Position numbers and translations under genes: made by a program. Of a DNA stretch of 64,000 bases, positions 41,830 to 50,603 are shown in pieces. The notes below the pieces were generated by a model. That model ran no database searches. It was not told the origin of the DNA and saw nothing but the letters and a program-made list of their open reading frames with translations. This DNA comes from Prevotellaceae bacterium (GTDB lineage Bacteria; Bacteroidota; Bacteroidia; Bacteroidales; Bacteroidaceae). Location of the stretch: positions 74,432 to 138,431 of the forward strand of contig JAHZGX010000028.1 in the NCBI GenBank assembly GCA_019420585.1, in the 5' to 3' direction. How positions within the stretch are numbered: the stretch's first letter is position 1; each line of letters starts with the position of its first letter.

Positions 41830-42897
41830 ATGGAACTGGACATACAGCCATTGAACCTGCCGGGGACTGACGACAAGCGCCCCCTGGTGATTGCCGGCCC
41901 CTGCAGTGCAGAGACCGAGGAACAGGTCATGACCACGGCCAAGAGCCTGGCCGCTAAAGGCGTCAAACTCTTCAGGGCAGGGATATGGAAGCCCCGTACC
42001 AAGCCCGGGGGCTTTGAGGGAAACGGCGAGGCCGCACTCCCCTGGATGCAGCGGGTGAAGGAAGAGACAGGGATGCTGACCGCCACCGAGGTGGCCACCC
42101 CCAGGCACGTGGAGGCCGCGCTCAAGGCAGGCATAGACCTGCTGTGGGTGGGGGCGCGCACGACCACCAACCCCTTTGCCATGCAGGAACTGGCCGACAG
42201 CCTCAAGGGCGTGGACGTGCCCGTGCTGGTGAAGAACCCCGTGAGCCCCGACCTGGAACTGTGGGTGGGAGCACTGCTGCGCATCAGCGGCGCAGGAATC
42301 AAGCGCCTGGGAGCCATTCACCGCGGGTTCAGCAGCACAGACCAGAAGCTCTACCGCAACACCCCGCTCTGGCACATCCCCATCGAACTGCACCGGCGGT
42401 TCCCCAGCCTCCCCATCGTCTGCGACCCCAGCCACATAGGCGGACGCCGCGACCTCATAGCCCCGCTCTGCCAGCAGGCCATGGACATGGGCTTCGAGGG
42501 GCTCATAGTGGAGAGCCACTGCTCCCCGGATGAGGCATGGAGCGATGCCAGGCAGCAGGTGACCCCGGACGTGCTCGACTTCATCCTCGACCGCCTTGTG
42601 GTGCGGGACAACGTGGAGCTCACCGAGTCGCTCGCCAGCCTCAGGAAGCAGATTGACGAGATGGACAACAGCCTCATGGACCTCCTCACCAAGCGCATGC
42701 GCGTGAGCAGGGAGATAGCCCAGTACAAGAAGGAGCACAACATGGCCGTGGTGCAGACCTTCCGCTATGCCGAGATACTGGACAAGCGCGGCGCGCAGGG
42801 AGCCCTCTGCGGCATGGACCCCGGCTTCGTGCGCAAGGTCTACGAGGCCATCCACGAGGAGAGCGTGAGGCAGCAGATGGAGCTCATCAACAAATAG
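41830..42897 (+). CDS. Bifunctional DAHP synthase / chorismate mutase
   Basis: A 355-residue fusion that condenses phosphoenolpyruvate and erythrose 4-phosphate (entry into the shikimate pathway) and converts chorismate to prephenate. Residues 15-255 are a type I-beta DAHP synthase (VIAGPCSAETEEQV, LFRAGIWKPRTKPGGFEG, DLLWVGARTTTNPF, LVKNPVSPDL, IVCDPSHIGGRRDL, IVESHCSPDEAWSDA). Residues 265-350 are an AroQ chorismate mutase (LASLRKQIDEMDNSLMDLLTKR, REIAQYKKEH). The order is the reverse of the Bacillus enzyme but is usual in Bacteroidales. I start at 41830; the frame is open to 41779. Confidence 0.95.
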   Translation: MELDIQPLNLPGTDDKRPLVIAGPCSAETEEQVMTTAKSLAAKGVKLFRAGIWKPRTKPGGFEGNGEAALPWMQRVKEETGMLTATEVATPRHVEAALKAGIDLLWVGARTTTNPFAMQELADSLKGVDVPVLVKNPVSPDLELWVGALLRISGAGIKRLGAIHRGFSSTDQKLYRNTPLWHIPIELHRRFPSLPIVCDPSHIGGRRDLIAPLCQQAMDMGFEGLIVESHCSPDEAWSDARQQVTPDVLDFILDRLVVRDNVELTESLASLRKQIDEMDNSLMDLLTKRMRVSREIAQYKKEHNMAVVQTFRYAEILDKRGAQGALCGMDPGFVRKVYEAIHEESVRQQMELINK

Positions 42898-42905
42898 GCA
42901 CGGAG

Positions 42906-43679
42906 ATGAGGATTCTGATTCTGGGTGCCGGCAAGATGGGCTCCTTCTTCACCGACGTGCTCTCCTTCGACCACGAGTGTGCCGTGTATGAGGTGGACGC
43001 CAGGCGGATGCGCTTCCTCTACCACACGCAGAGGTTCACCACCATGGAGGAGATAGAGGCGTTCCGCCCCGAGCTGGTCATCAACGCCGTCACCCTCAAG
43101 TACACGCTCGACGTGTTCGCCCAGGTGATTCCCCGCCTGCCCAAGGACTGCATCGTCAGCGACATAAGCAGCGTGAAGACCGGCTTCCGCGAGTACTACG
43201 AGGGCACGGGCCTCCGCTACGTGAGCACCCACCCCATGTTCGGCCCCACCTTCGCCAACCTGGGTGCGCTCTCCAGCGAGAACGCGATAGTCATCAGCGA
43301 GGGCGACTACATGGGGCGCATCTTCTTCCTCGACCTCTACCGCCGCCTGGGGCTGCACGTCCACGAGTACACCTTTGAGGAGCACGACGAGGCCATGGCC
43401 TACAGCCTCTCCGTCCCCTTCGTGAGCACCTTCGTCTTCAGCGCCGTCATGAAGCACCAGGACGCACCCGGCACCACCTTCAAGCGACACCTGGCCATCG
43501 CCCGGGGAGTCCTCTCGGAGGACAACACCCTCCTCAGGGAGATACTCTTCAACCCCCGCACGAAGAGCCACGTGGAGCAGATACGCGCCGAGCTGAAGGA
43601 ACTCATCGGCATCATCGACGAGCGGGACGAGCAGCGCCTGGACGCCTACCTTGCCCGCATACGGTCGCACATACGATGA
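42906..43679 (+). CDS. tyrA: Prephenate dehydrogenase
   Basis: A 257-residue NAD(P)-dependent enzyme for tyrosine synthesis. The Rossmann motif GAGKMG is at residues 7-12; DISSVKTG and STHPMFGPTFANL are family motifs, the latter containing the catalytic His. It has only the compact TyrA core with no fused mutase or ACT domain. It begins 8 nt after the DAHP synthase/mutase and ends the operon. It is followed immediately by a hairpin that is one of two copies of a duplicated terminator. Confidence 0.93.
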   Translation: MRILILGAGKMGSFFTDVLSFDHECAVYEVDARRMRFLYHTQRFTTMEEIEAFRPELVINAVTLKYTLDVFAQVIPRLPKDCIVSDISSVKTGFREYYEGTGLRYVSTHPMFGPTFANLGALSSENAIVISEGDYMGRIFFLDLYRRLGLHVHEYTFEEHDEAMAYSLSVPFVSTFVFSAVMKHQDAPGTTFKRHLAIARGVLSEDNTLLREILFNPRTKSHVEQIRAELKELIGIIDERDEQRLDAYLARIRSHIR

Positions 43680-43709
43680 CCCCCGCGCCGCAGCCCCCCG
43701 CTGCCGGCC

Positions 43710-43760
43710 GCCAACACGAGGCAGCCGCCCCGCACCTCACGTGCAGGGCGGCTGCTTTCC
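43710..43760 (+). terminator. Terminator after tyrA, first copy of a 46-bp repeat
   Basis: GCAGCCGCCC pairs with GGGCGGCTGC, with GCAC/GTGC inside, followed by TTTCC. The 46 bases 43710-43755 recur exactly at 44607-44652. Confidence 0.85.
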
Positions 43761-43785
43761 TGTCCCTTATATTGCGTTCGCAGAA

Positions 43786-43817
43786 TTTGTGAATGCAGGA
43801 AATATGTCCTAACTTTG
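43786..43817 (+). promoter_or_regulatory. Promoter of the toxin-antitoxin pair
   Basis: TTTG, a 20-nt spacer and TAACTTTG, 21 nt before the toxin start. Confidence 0.75.
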
Positions 43818-43837
43818 CATCAGTAATTCACGAGGTT

Positions 43838-44152
43838 ATGAAAGTAAAGTTCTGCGAAGTCTATCTGCGTGACCTTTATTGTCTTGGGAAGGCGGACAAG
43901 AAGCACCGCTTTCAGCCACAGATAGTAAGGAAATACATCCGCGTCATTGACCTGATGGTGGCTGAAGACAATGTTCAGGGGCTGTGGAAGTACAACTCCC
44001 TGAATTACGAGAGGCTCGACGGGGACAAGAGCGGACTCTCCTCGGTAAGGGTCAATGACCAGTATAGGATAGAGTTCGAGGAAGAACTCGAGGACGGCCA
44101 GAACGTGGCCACGATATGCAACATAAAGGATTTGTCTAACCATTACAAGTGA
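43838..44152 (+). CDS. HigB/RelE-family toxin
   Basis: A 104-residue basic protein with the RelE/HigB fold pattern: FCEVYLRDLYCLG-ADKKHRFQPQIVRKYIRVIDLM, WKYNSLNYERLDGDKSGLSSVRVNDQYRIEFEEE and a final ATICNIKDLSNHYK, the family's His-Tyr-Lys end. Such toxins cleave mRNA at the ribosome. I start at 43838 after the promoter rather than at 43793. The antitoxin follows 7 nt downstream, so toxin-first order as in higBA loci. Its GC content is lower than its neighbours, consistent with horizontal acquisition. Confidence 0.9.
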   Translation: MKVKFCEVYLRDLYCLGKADKKHRFQPQIVRKYIRVIDLMVAEDNVQGLWKYNSLNYERLDGDKSGLSSVRVNDQYRIEFEEELEDGQNVATICNIKDLSNHYK

Positions 44153-44159
44153 AACAGAT

Positions 44160-44504
44160 ATGAGCGACACCAACCATACTCCCGCAGGGATGACAGCCAA
44201 CGGGCTGACCCCCGCCTTCCCCACTCACCCGGGGGCAGTGCTGAAGGACGAGATAGAGTGCCGGGGCATCTCCCAGCGCAGGCTGGCCGAGGAGACGGGC
44301 ATTGCCTATTCCGCCCTCAACGAGATACTGAACGGCCGCCGCCCGCTCACCGAGAAGACGGCCCTCCTGTTTGAGGCGGCGCTCGGAGTCAATGCCGAGC
44401 CCCTGCTCAGGATGCAGATGCGCTACAACATCCTTTCCACCCGGAAGGATGCCACCTTCATGGAGCGGCTGGCCAAGGTGAAGAGGGTTGCCGCCGTGCT
44501 CTAG
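44160..44504 (+). CDS. HigA-family antitoxin
   Basis: A 114-residue XRE-type DNA-binding antitoxin. HPGAVLKDEIECRGISQRRLAEETGIAYSALNEILNGRRPLTEKTALLFEAALGV is the HigA helix-turn-helix (VapI-like family), beginning with the diagnostic HPG. It should neutralise the toxin and repress the shared promoter. The N-terminal 20 residues are a flexible extension. The gene ends about 100 bp before the second copy of the terminator repeat. Confidence 0.92.
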   Translation: MSDTNHTPAGMTANGLTPAFPTHPGAVLKDEIECRGISQRRLAEETGIAYSALNEILNGRRPLTEKTALLFEAALGVNAEPLLRMQMRYNILSTRKDATFMERLAKVKRVAAVL

Positions 44505-44606
44505 GCGTGCATTCCGTGCCCCGTCCCTGCCCTCCGTCCCGGCGGACTCCGCCTGCCTGTCCCCGTGGGGACTGGCTCTCCGCCCCGGTGAATCCCGGCT
44601 CGGCAG

Positions 44607-44660
44607 GCCAACACGAGGCAGCCGCCCCGCACCTCACGTGCAGGGCGGCTGCCTCGTTTC
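44607..44660. terminator. Terminator between the antitoxin and HU-like genes, second repeat copy
   Basis: CGAGGCAGCCGCCC pairs perfectly with GGGCGGCTGCCTCG (44614-44656), followed by TTTC on the plus strand. This copy has a stem four base pairs longer than the copy at 43710 and can serve both convergent genes. Confidence 0.85.
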
Positions 44661-44684
44661 TGTCCCCCTGTCCCCCCCCGCCCT

Positions 44685-45176
44685 TCATCCTGCCGGTTCG
44701 GAGTCCGGTGGCAGGGCAGCGCGGCTGTTCCCCTCCGCTCTCTTCCCTCTTTTCTCCCCGCTGCCCTTGGCCTTGGCGGGCGTGACCCGGCTGTGGTCGA
44801 TGCGGAGCACCACCTCCCGCGCCGCCTCGCGCATCGCCCTCTTCGGCCTGAAGAGGATGCGGGGCTGCTTCAGGGCATCCTTCACCGTCACCTCCCCGGG
44901 GGAGTCCATCCTGCGGGAAGGCACGCTGAGGCTGAGCCTCCCCAGGTCGGCCAGGTCCACGCTCAAGCCCTCCCTGAGCGCGTCGCACACGACGGCGGAG
45001 ATGCTGATGAGCGCGTTGCTCACGTCGCCCGCCGAGAGCGACGTCTCCCGCACAATGCGGTCCACCAGCGCCTTGTTGCTTAACTTCCCGGTGCCCTTGG
45101 GCATGGCATAGTACACCGTCTGCCCCTTGCGCTTTCCCACGTTCTGTGTCTTGGACTTGACTTCAAACTCAATCAT
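44685..45176 (-). CDS. HU-like DNA-binding protein (HU-HIG family)
   Basis: A 163-residue basic protein. Residues 1-125 match the PF18291-type HU domain of Bacteroidales (IEFEVKSKTQNVGKRKGQTVYYAMPKG, LVDRIVRETSLSAGDVSNALISISAVVCDALREGLSVDLADLGRLSLSV); the Gln/Arg DNA-arm region RILFRPKRAMREA is evident. The C-terminal 35 residues are Lys/Arg/Ser-rich and unstructured. It is likely to be a nucleoid protein. The promoter and a 24-bp repeat with palindromes lie in front of it. Confidence 0.85.
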   Translation of the reverse strand: MIEFEVKSKTQNVGKRKGQTVYYAMPKGTGKLSNKALVDRIVRETSLSAGDVSNALISISAVVCDALREGLSVDLADLGRLSLSVPSRRMDSPGEVTVKDALKQPRILFRPKRAMREAAREVVLRIDHSRVTPAKAKGSGEKRGKRAEGNSRAALPPDSEPAG

Positions 45177-45332
45177 TGTCTTCTTTCCTTTATGTTCGTA
45201 CCTTCCGGCCGGCCTTCCCGGCCTTCCTTCTCATCATATTACACGTAGTATACACGTGTGCTCCCCCATGGGTTGTGACAGGTGTCCCTGGCCGGATGCC
45301 ATCATGGACATTGGCAGGACATCATCATATAG

Positions 45333-45404
45333 TACGCGTACTATACAGTAGTAACATACGCGTACTATACAGTGGTAACATACGCGTACTATGCAAAGGT
45401 ACTC
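45333..45404 (-). repeat. 24-bp repeats with TACGCGTA palindromes in the HU-like leader
   Basis: TACGCGTA palindromes start at 45333, 45357 and 45381, exactly 24 bp apart, inside units reading TACGCGTACTATACAGTRG or a variant. The first and third are extended to AGTACGCGTACT-type symmetry. They lie directly downstream of the promoter and look like operators. Confidence 0.9.
45394..45401 (-). promoter_or_regulatory. Promoter -7 element of the HU-like gene
   Basis: TACCTTTG on the minus strand, just before the palindromic repeats. It gives a leader of about 210 nt. Confidence 0.6.
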
Positions 45405-45655
45405 ATTTAACATGTCACATGGAATACATTTTGGGGAAAATGTGCTCCATGCAGGCAGATTCCCATCACGTCCCTCTGCTTCATGCTGTTCAATCCATTT
45501 TCTTTCCGCAGAAGTGCCCCTTCCTTCTCGGCCACTGCGCTCCTTCCATCCTTCGCCATCTCGGCCCTCCGCTCCCTTTCCCTTCGCCCCTCCGCTTTTC
45601 CCTTTCCCGCCATTTCCCTTTTCGTCCTCGCGTCCTTCCGCTCCCTGCCCTTCCT

Positions 45656-46690
45656 GCTTTCCCCTCTCCAGAGGGGCTTCCTCCGGGGGGTGGCCGGGGC
45701 GATGTGTGGGGGCGCGGAAGATTTATCTGCAAATATTTGCGGGGGGAATGGAAAAATGCTTATATTTGTAATCATTATTCGAAATTTGCAGCCGTTGGGG
45801 GAGGGCTTGTGAAAGTCGGAATTCATGGCGGCATTCTTCTTGTTGAATGGTTGTTGCCGTGAATCCCCCTTCGTTTCTTCTGCCGGCTCCCGCTGTATCC
45901 TGCCATGCCTTCCCGCTGCTTCTTCCCCGCTCCCCCGTTCTCTTTCCTCCCGCACCTTTGCCCTCGTCCACAGTGCCCTTTCACCCTTCGTCCCCGCGTC
46001 CTTCCGCTCCCTGCCGTGCCCGCTTTCCCCTCTCCCGAGGGGTTCCCTCCGGGGGGTGGCCGGGGCGATGTGCGGGGGAGGTGAAGATTTATCTGCAAAT
46101 GCTTGCGGGGGAAATGGCAAAATGTTTATCTTTGCAATGATTTTATGATAGTTAGTTTTTGTTGGGGGAGGGCTTGTGAAAGTCGGAATTCATGGCGGCA
46201 TTCTTCTTGTTGAATGGTTGTTGCCGTGAATCCCCCTTCGTTTCTTCTGCCGGTTACCGTAGTTTCCTGTCATGGTTTCTCCGCTCTCTCTCATCTCTTT
46301 CCCCCGCTCTCTCTCCCCGCGCCCCTTTGCTCCCGTCCGCTGTGCCCTTCCATCCTTCGCCCCTGTGCCCCTTTGCTCCCCGCCATGCCCGCTTTCCCCT
46401 CTCCCGGGGGGCTTTTCCTGGGGCTGTGTGGGAGCAATGTGCTGGGAATCGGAATATTTGTGCCCAAATGGTGGGCATGGAAAGGGAAAAAGGCTTATCT
46501 TTGCAATACTTTAAATGTTAGTTTTTGTTAAGAGGGGGGAGGGCTTGTGAAAGTCGTATTCCACGGTGGCATTATTCCTATTGTACAGATTCCGCCGCGG
46601 ATCCCCCCCGTTTTTCTGCCGGTTCCCGCTGCCTGCCGTTGCGATGCGCCGCGGAATCCCGCCGGCTTCCCCCGCTAACCTGGTAATAAC
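45656..46690 (+). repeat. Three tandem copies of a ~367-bp promoter-bearing unit
   Basis: Anchors such as GCTTTCCCCTCTCC start at 45656, 46022 and 46391. Copies 1 and 2 are identical over 93 bp (45794-45886 and 46161-46253); copy 3 is more diverged. Each copy has a -7 element: TATATTTG at 45761 (with TTTG 21 nt before), TATCTTTG at 46127 and TATCTTTG at 46496. Copies 1 and 2 also share a short frame beginning MAAFFLLNGCCRESP (45825 and 46192). The third copy lies directly upstream of the leucine-rich-repeat gene. Confidence 0.85.
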
Positions 46691-46705
46691 CTCAACAATA
46701 CATCA

Positions 46706-49700
46706 ATGAAGAGAAAACTGGCGCTTGCCGCACTCATCCTTCTCATCGTGCAGTCGCTGACGGCCGATGACTTCGTGACCATCCACTCGCAGGGCCCCGG
46801 CACGCTGCGGCTGACCACAGAGGCACTCCTGGCCAACAGGCTGCGTGTCACTGGGCATATAGATGCCCGCGACTTCAGCACCCTCAAGAAGGTGACCATC
46901 AACCGTACGCGCGAGCTCGACCTCTCGCAGGCCGTGGTCGATGCCTACGAGGGCAGCGGAGGCAGTTATGAGAGCCTCAGGCCCGACTGGATTGTATCCG
47001 GCACGGGGCCGGCTGCCGCAGGGGGCAGCGGCGTGACCCGGGGGGTGACGGCTCCCGGGAGCGGCGACGAGCCTTTCGAGGGCGCCTATCCGGCCAACCG
47101 CATCCCCATACACGCCTTCTGCGAGATGCGCGACAATTCGCTCAGCAAGTTCCTTGTAGGCAGTTCCACCCTCTGGCGGCTCATCCTGCCCGCCACCCTC
47201 GAGGGGTTCCAGGCTGATGCACTGGCCAAGTGCTCCTCCATCTCCGAACTGGTGCTGCCCGAGGGGAGCCGGTTGCGCGGACAGGAGGACGCCCAGGTGT
47301 ACAGCGCCGACGGCAAGAGGCTGCTGGCGGTGGCTCCCGGGTACACCGGGGGGCTGGACCTCCCTCCCACGGTGGAGTCGATAGCCGGGAGCGCCCTGTC
47401 GGGTGTGCGGCTCACGCACATCGTGGACCACAGCGGGCGGGTGCCGGAATGCGTGAACATGAAGTCCGTCGATGCCGCCTATGTGCTGACCGCCGACCCC
47501 GGAGCCTGGCAGGCGGTGCTGCCCAATGCGGACTGCGTGGAGGAGATAAGGGAGATAAGGCTGGAGAACGTGCAGGAAGGCACGCTCATGGAGAGGCTGG
47601 GCAACGAGGGCTACGGGTACCGCGACGTGCGCAGCCTCACGGTGCTCTCCGGCACGCTCGGCAGCAGTGACCTGGAGTCGCTCCTGGCTCTGCCCAACCT
47701 CCATCACCTCGACCTCTCGCGGGCCAGCACCTCGGCCGAGGCAATCGCACTCTCCGGGAGCAAGCTCACACGGGTTGGCCTGCCGCAGGGCGGGATGCCG
47801 GGCTACCGGCTCACCATCTATTCCTCAGGCTACCTGCAGGGTGTCCTCTCCCTGCCGGAAGGGGTCGCCAGCCTCCGCTGCGAAAGCAGGAGGTTCTCAG
47901 GGCTGGAGGGGTGCAGCACCCTGGAGGCCATCGGCAAGGATGCCTTCAAGGGCAGCCTGCTGCAGCACGCCGACCTCTCTGCCTGCACCAGGCTCAGGGA
48001 GGTGGAGGCATTCGACAACTGCCCACGCCTGGCTGAACTGCTGCTCCCCCACGGCATGACGTCATTCACGGGAGCGATGGGCACCGGGCTTGAATCCATA
48101 ACCCTCCCGGCAACGCTGACCAAGATAACGGGCTTCAGCGATGCCCCCCTGCGCGAGGTCACCCTGCCCGCGTCGCTCACCTCGCTCAGCGGCTTCTGCC
48201 ACCTGCCAGCCCTGACCAGGGTGGATGCCTCGGCCTGTACCTCGCTCACCTCGGTCAGCGGCTTCACAGGGTGCCCCCTGCTGGAGGAACTCGACCTCGG
48301 CATGTGCCCCGTCACCACCCTCAGCGGCCTGGGAGCGGGCATGCCCTGGCCGGGAGAGGATGCCGACACGGTAAGCAAGCCCTCGGGCGGCCCTGTCTCA
48401 TCGGGAGGCACCCGCCATCCTGCACCCGACTACTGCGGCCTGCGGAAGGTGCGCCTGCCAGCCACCCTCACCTCGCTCGATGCCTTCAACCACGCCGCGC
48501 ACCTGCAGGAAATCGACCTCAGCCACTGCACTTCCCTCACACGGCTTTACGGCCTCTACGGCACCACGCAGCTGCACACCCTCCGCCTGCCTGCCGGCAT
48601 CACCGACGTGAGCGGCTGCTACCTCACCGGCTATCCGCGCCTGCGTGACATCTACATCAGCGCCCTCACTCCTCCCGCCCTGCCCTCCATGCTCAGCCGC
48701 GAGGCGCTGGCGCAGGTTGCCGCCCACGTGCCCTCCGGCAAGCGGGGCACTTATGCCATGGCCCAAGGGTGGGGCGACTGCAAGGAGATTGTGGAGGCAG
48801 GGTACGTGGTCACCGTGGACGTGCCCAAGGGCGTGCCTGCGTCCATTGCCGGATCCGGCCTGTATCCAGAGGGACGGAGCGTCACACTCACGGCTCCCGT
48901 CTGCCCGTGCAACGCGCTCCAGGACTGGGAGCCTCAGGGATGGTACATCGGGGACGCCTATCATCCCGGAGCCTCCGTCACCTTCACCCCCGACACCCAC
49001 GTGACGGCCACGCCCTCATACACACAGGGCAAGCCCCACCTGGAGCGGGGCGACGTGTGCTTCACCATAGAGTCGCCGGTGGACACAGTCCTTGACATGA
49101 GCCTGGCCTATTCCGCTTACTACTCCGACGGGGGCAGTCAGGCTGTCACCTTCTGCAGCGAGCAAGAGGCACTCTATTCCGAGGCCGATGTCTCCTCCGT
49201 ATCCTATGATTCCCCCCTGCGGATCCATGCAGGCACCAACCGCTTCGCCCTCAAGGGAAGCCGTCTCGAGTTCTCGCTGCATGGCGATGCCTCCGACCGC
49301 TTCGTGCTCCGGGACTTTGCCGTGCACGACCCCGAGGCACTGCGGGAACTGAGCCTGTACGGCATCAAGACGGAAGGCACGCTCCCCCTGGGCGACTGCC
49401 CCGCCCTGGTGGGACTCTACCTGTCCGGCACCCGCCTCACATCGCTTGACTTGCCCCGGTGCCCCAGCCTGGAGTACCTCAGCCTCTGGGCCAACCAACT
49501 CACGGCTCTTGACCTGAGTCACTGCCCGGCATTGTGGTCGGTCGACCTCTCGTCCAACCGGCTCACGTCCCTCGACCTGAGCCACAGCCCGGAATTGCGC
49601 CACGTGAATGTGAGCTACAACAGCCTGGAGTCGCTCTCCCTAGGCAACTGTAGCCATCTGGGGCGGCTGTACGCACAGGACAACCGCCTCGCCTCGCTGG

Positions 49701-50440
49701 ACTTGACACCGGCTGCTGGCCTGGCCGAACTGATAGTGTGGGGCAACCAGCTCACGGAACTCGACCTGTCGCAGTGTGCCGCCCTGGAGTATGCCAGTTA
49801 TTCCGGCAACAACCTTTGCTCCATCACCATGCCCCACGACCACGTGCGGATAGACAATCCCGGCAACAACCCGGTGGCCTTCTCGCAGTTCACCCCGGGG
49901 CTTTATGACCTGTATGTGGAGGGAAACAGCATCACGGAGCAGTTGACAATCCAGATGAAGGCCGATGAGGAGTCGCTCTGCAAGACCGGCACGTGGGACT
50001 TCACTGCCGAACTGACGGCCAATGCCGAGGCAGGCAGCACGGAGTTCCTGTTCACCAGGAATGGCCGCGAATATGTGCCGAAGCGCGAGGGCAACACCTT
50101 CCGCTTCGAACCCGGTGCCCGTTATAACATGTGGCTCACCAACCCCCACTATCCGCTGCTGGAGTTCTACGCCTATTTTGAAGTTCCCGAGGTGCTGGGC
50201 GTGGGAGGCCTGACTGGGCAGGGCATCACGTACCAGTGGGAGGGCGGCAACCGCCTCCTCGTCAAGGGGCTCTGTCACGGTGACGAGGTGATCCTCCATG
50301 GCACCGACGGCACTCTCCTGTACAGCGGTACGGCAGAGGCTTCCACGCTTTCCTTGGACATTGCCGCACCAGGCCGCCTCTTCGTGCTGAAGGTGGTACA
50401 CGCCGGCCGCCCCTGCGGCATCAAGGTAGCCAGGCCCTGA
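46706..50440 (+). CDS. Giant leucine-rich-repeat (BspA-like) surface protein with T9SS-like C-terminal domain
   Basis: A 1244-residue secreted protein. Residues 1-20 are a signal peptide. Residues 60-640 hold BspA/Treponema-type LRRs (LRLTTEALLANRL, LTRVGLPQG, LESITLPATLTKI, LTSLSGFCHLPALTRVDASACTSLTSV), and residues 870-1060 a second LRR block of the form LTSLDLPRCPSLEYLSLWANQ. A bacterial Big-like segment lies between. The last 80 residues (VLGVGGLTGQGITYQWEGGNRLLVKG, VILHGTDGTLLYSG, APGRLFVLKVVH) resemble a T9SS type A sorting domain, so it is probably exported to the cell surface and may bind host or bacterial ligands. Confidence 0.85.
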   Translation: MKRKLALAALILLIVQSLTADDFVTIHSQGPGTLRLTTEALLANRLRVTGHIDARDFSTLKKVTINRTRELDLSQAVVDAYEGSGGSYESLRPDWIVSGTGPAAAGGSGVTRGVTAPGSGDEPFEGAYPANRIPIHAFCEMRDNSLSKFLVGSSTLWRLILPATLEGFQADALAKCSSISELVLPEGSRLRGQEDAQVYSADGKRLLAVAPGYTGGLDLPPTVESIAGSALSGVRLTHIVDHSGRVPECVNMKSVDAAYVLTADPGAWQAVLPNADCVEEIREIRLENVQEGTLMERLGNEGYGYRDVRSLTVLSGTLGSSDLESLLALPNLHHLDLSRASTSAEAIALSGSKLTRVGLPQGGMPGYRLTIYSSGYLQGVLSLPEGVASLRCESRRFSGLEGCSTLEAIGKDAFKGSLLQHADLSACTRLREVEAFDNCPRLAELLLPHGMTSFTGAMGTGLESITLPATLTKITGFSDAPLREVTLPASLTSLSGFCHLPALTRVDASACTSLTSVSGFTGCPLLEELDLGMCPVTTLSGLGAGMPWPGEDADTVSKPSGGPVSSGGTRHPAPDYCGLRKVRLPATLTSLDAFNHAAHLQEIDLSHCTSLTRLYGLYGTTQLHTLRLPAGITDVSGCYLTGYPRLRDIYISALTPPALPSMLSREALAQVAAHVPSGKRGTYAMAQGWGDCKEIVEAGYVVTVDVPKGVPASIAGSGLYPEGRSVTLTAPVCPCNALQDWEPQGWYIGDAYHPGASVTFTPDTHVTATPSYTQGKPHLERGDVCFTIESPVDTVLDMSLAYSAYYSDGGSQAVTFCSEQEALYSEADVSSVSYDSPLRIHAGTNRFALKGSRLEFSLHGDASDRFVLRDFAVHDPEALRELSLYGIKTEGTLPLGDCPALVGLYLSGTRLTSLDLPRCPSLEYLSLWANQLTALDLSHCPALWSVDLSSNRLTSLDLSHSPELRHVNVSYNSLESLSLGNCSHLGRLYAQDNRLASLDLTPAAGLAELIVWGNQLTELDLSQCAALEYASYSGNNLCSITMPHDHVRIDNPGNNPVAFSQFTPGLYDLYVEGNSITEQLTIQMKADEESLCKTGTWDFTAELTANAEAGSTEFLFTRNGREYVPKREGNTFRFEPGARYNMWLTNPHYPLLEFYAYFEVPEVLGVGGLTGQGITYQWEGGNRLLVKGLCHGDEVILHGTDGTLLYSGTAEASTLSLDIAAPGRLFVLKVVHAGRPCGIKVARP

Positions 50441-50512
50441 TTCCTTCGCTCTCCGCCCTTGCGCCCATTGGCTCTCCACTCCTGTGAGCATTGGCTCTCC
50501 ACTCTTGACACA

Positions 50513-50555
50513 AGCGAGCCACCCTGCAGATGGTCTGCGGGGTGGCTCGCTCTTT
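50513..50555. terminator. Bidirectional terminator after the leucine-rich-repeat gene
   Basis: AGCGAGCCACCC pairs with GGGTGGCTCGCT with TGCAGA/TCTGCG inside, then TCTTTCC. Upstream, TTGGCTCTCCACTC is repeated directly at 50468 and 50491. Confidence 0.85.
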
Positions 50556-50603
50556 CCTTCCGGCTCTTCGGCGCGGCGGCTTCCGGCTCTTCGCTGTGGC
50601 GGC

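Larger units (their letters stand above)
45177..46705. other. Long repeat-rich intergenic region
   Basis: About 1.5 kb without a gene that I can support. It holds the HU-like leader with a 24-bp repeat (45333-45404), a strongly pyrimidine-biased tract (about 45480-45670 on the plus strand) and three tandem copies of a 366-369-bp unit (45656-46690) that include promoter elements. Confidence 0.7.

Noticed and set aside
45825..46521. Two short proteins sharing MAAFFLLNGCC starts
   Set aside because: They run into the next repeat unit in different phases and have pyrimidine-driven Ser/Pro/Leu composition; I keep them only as possible leader peptides in a finding.
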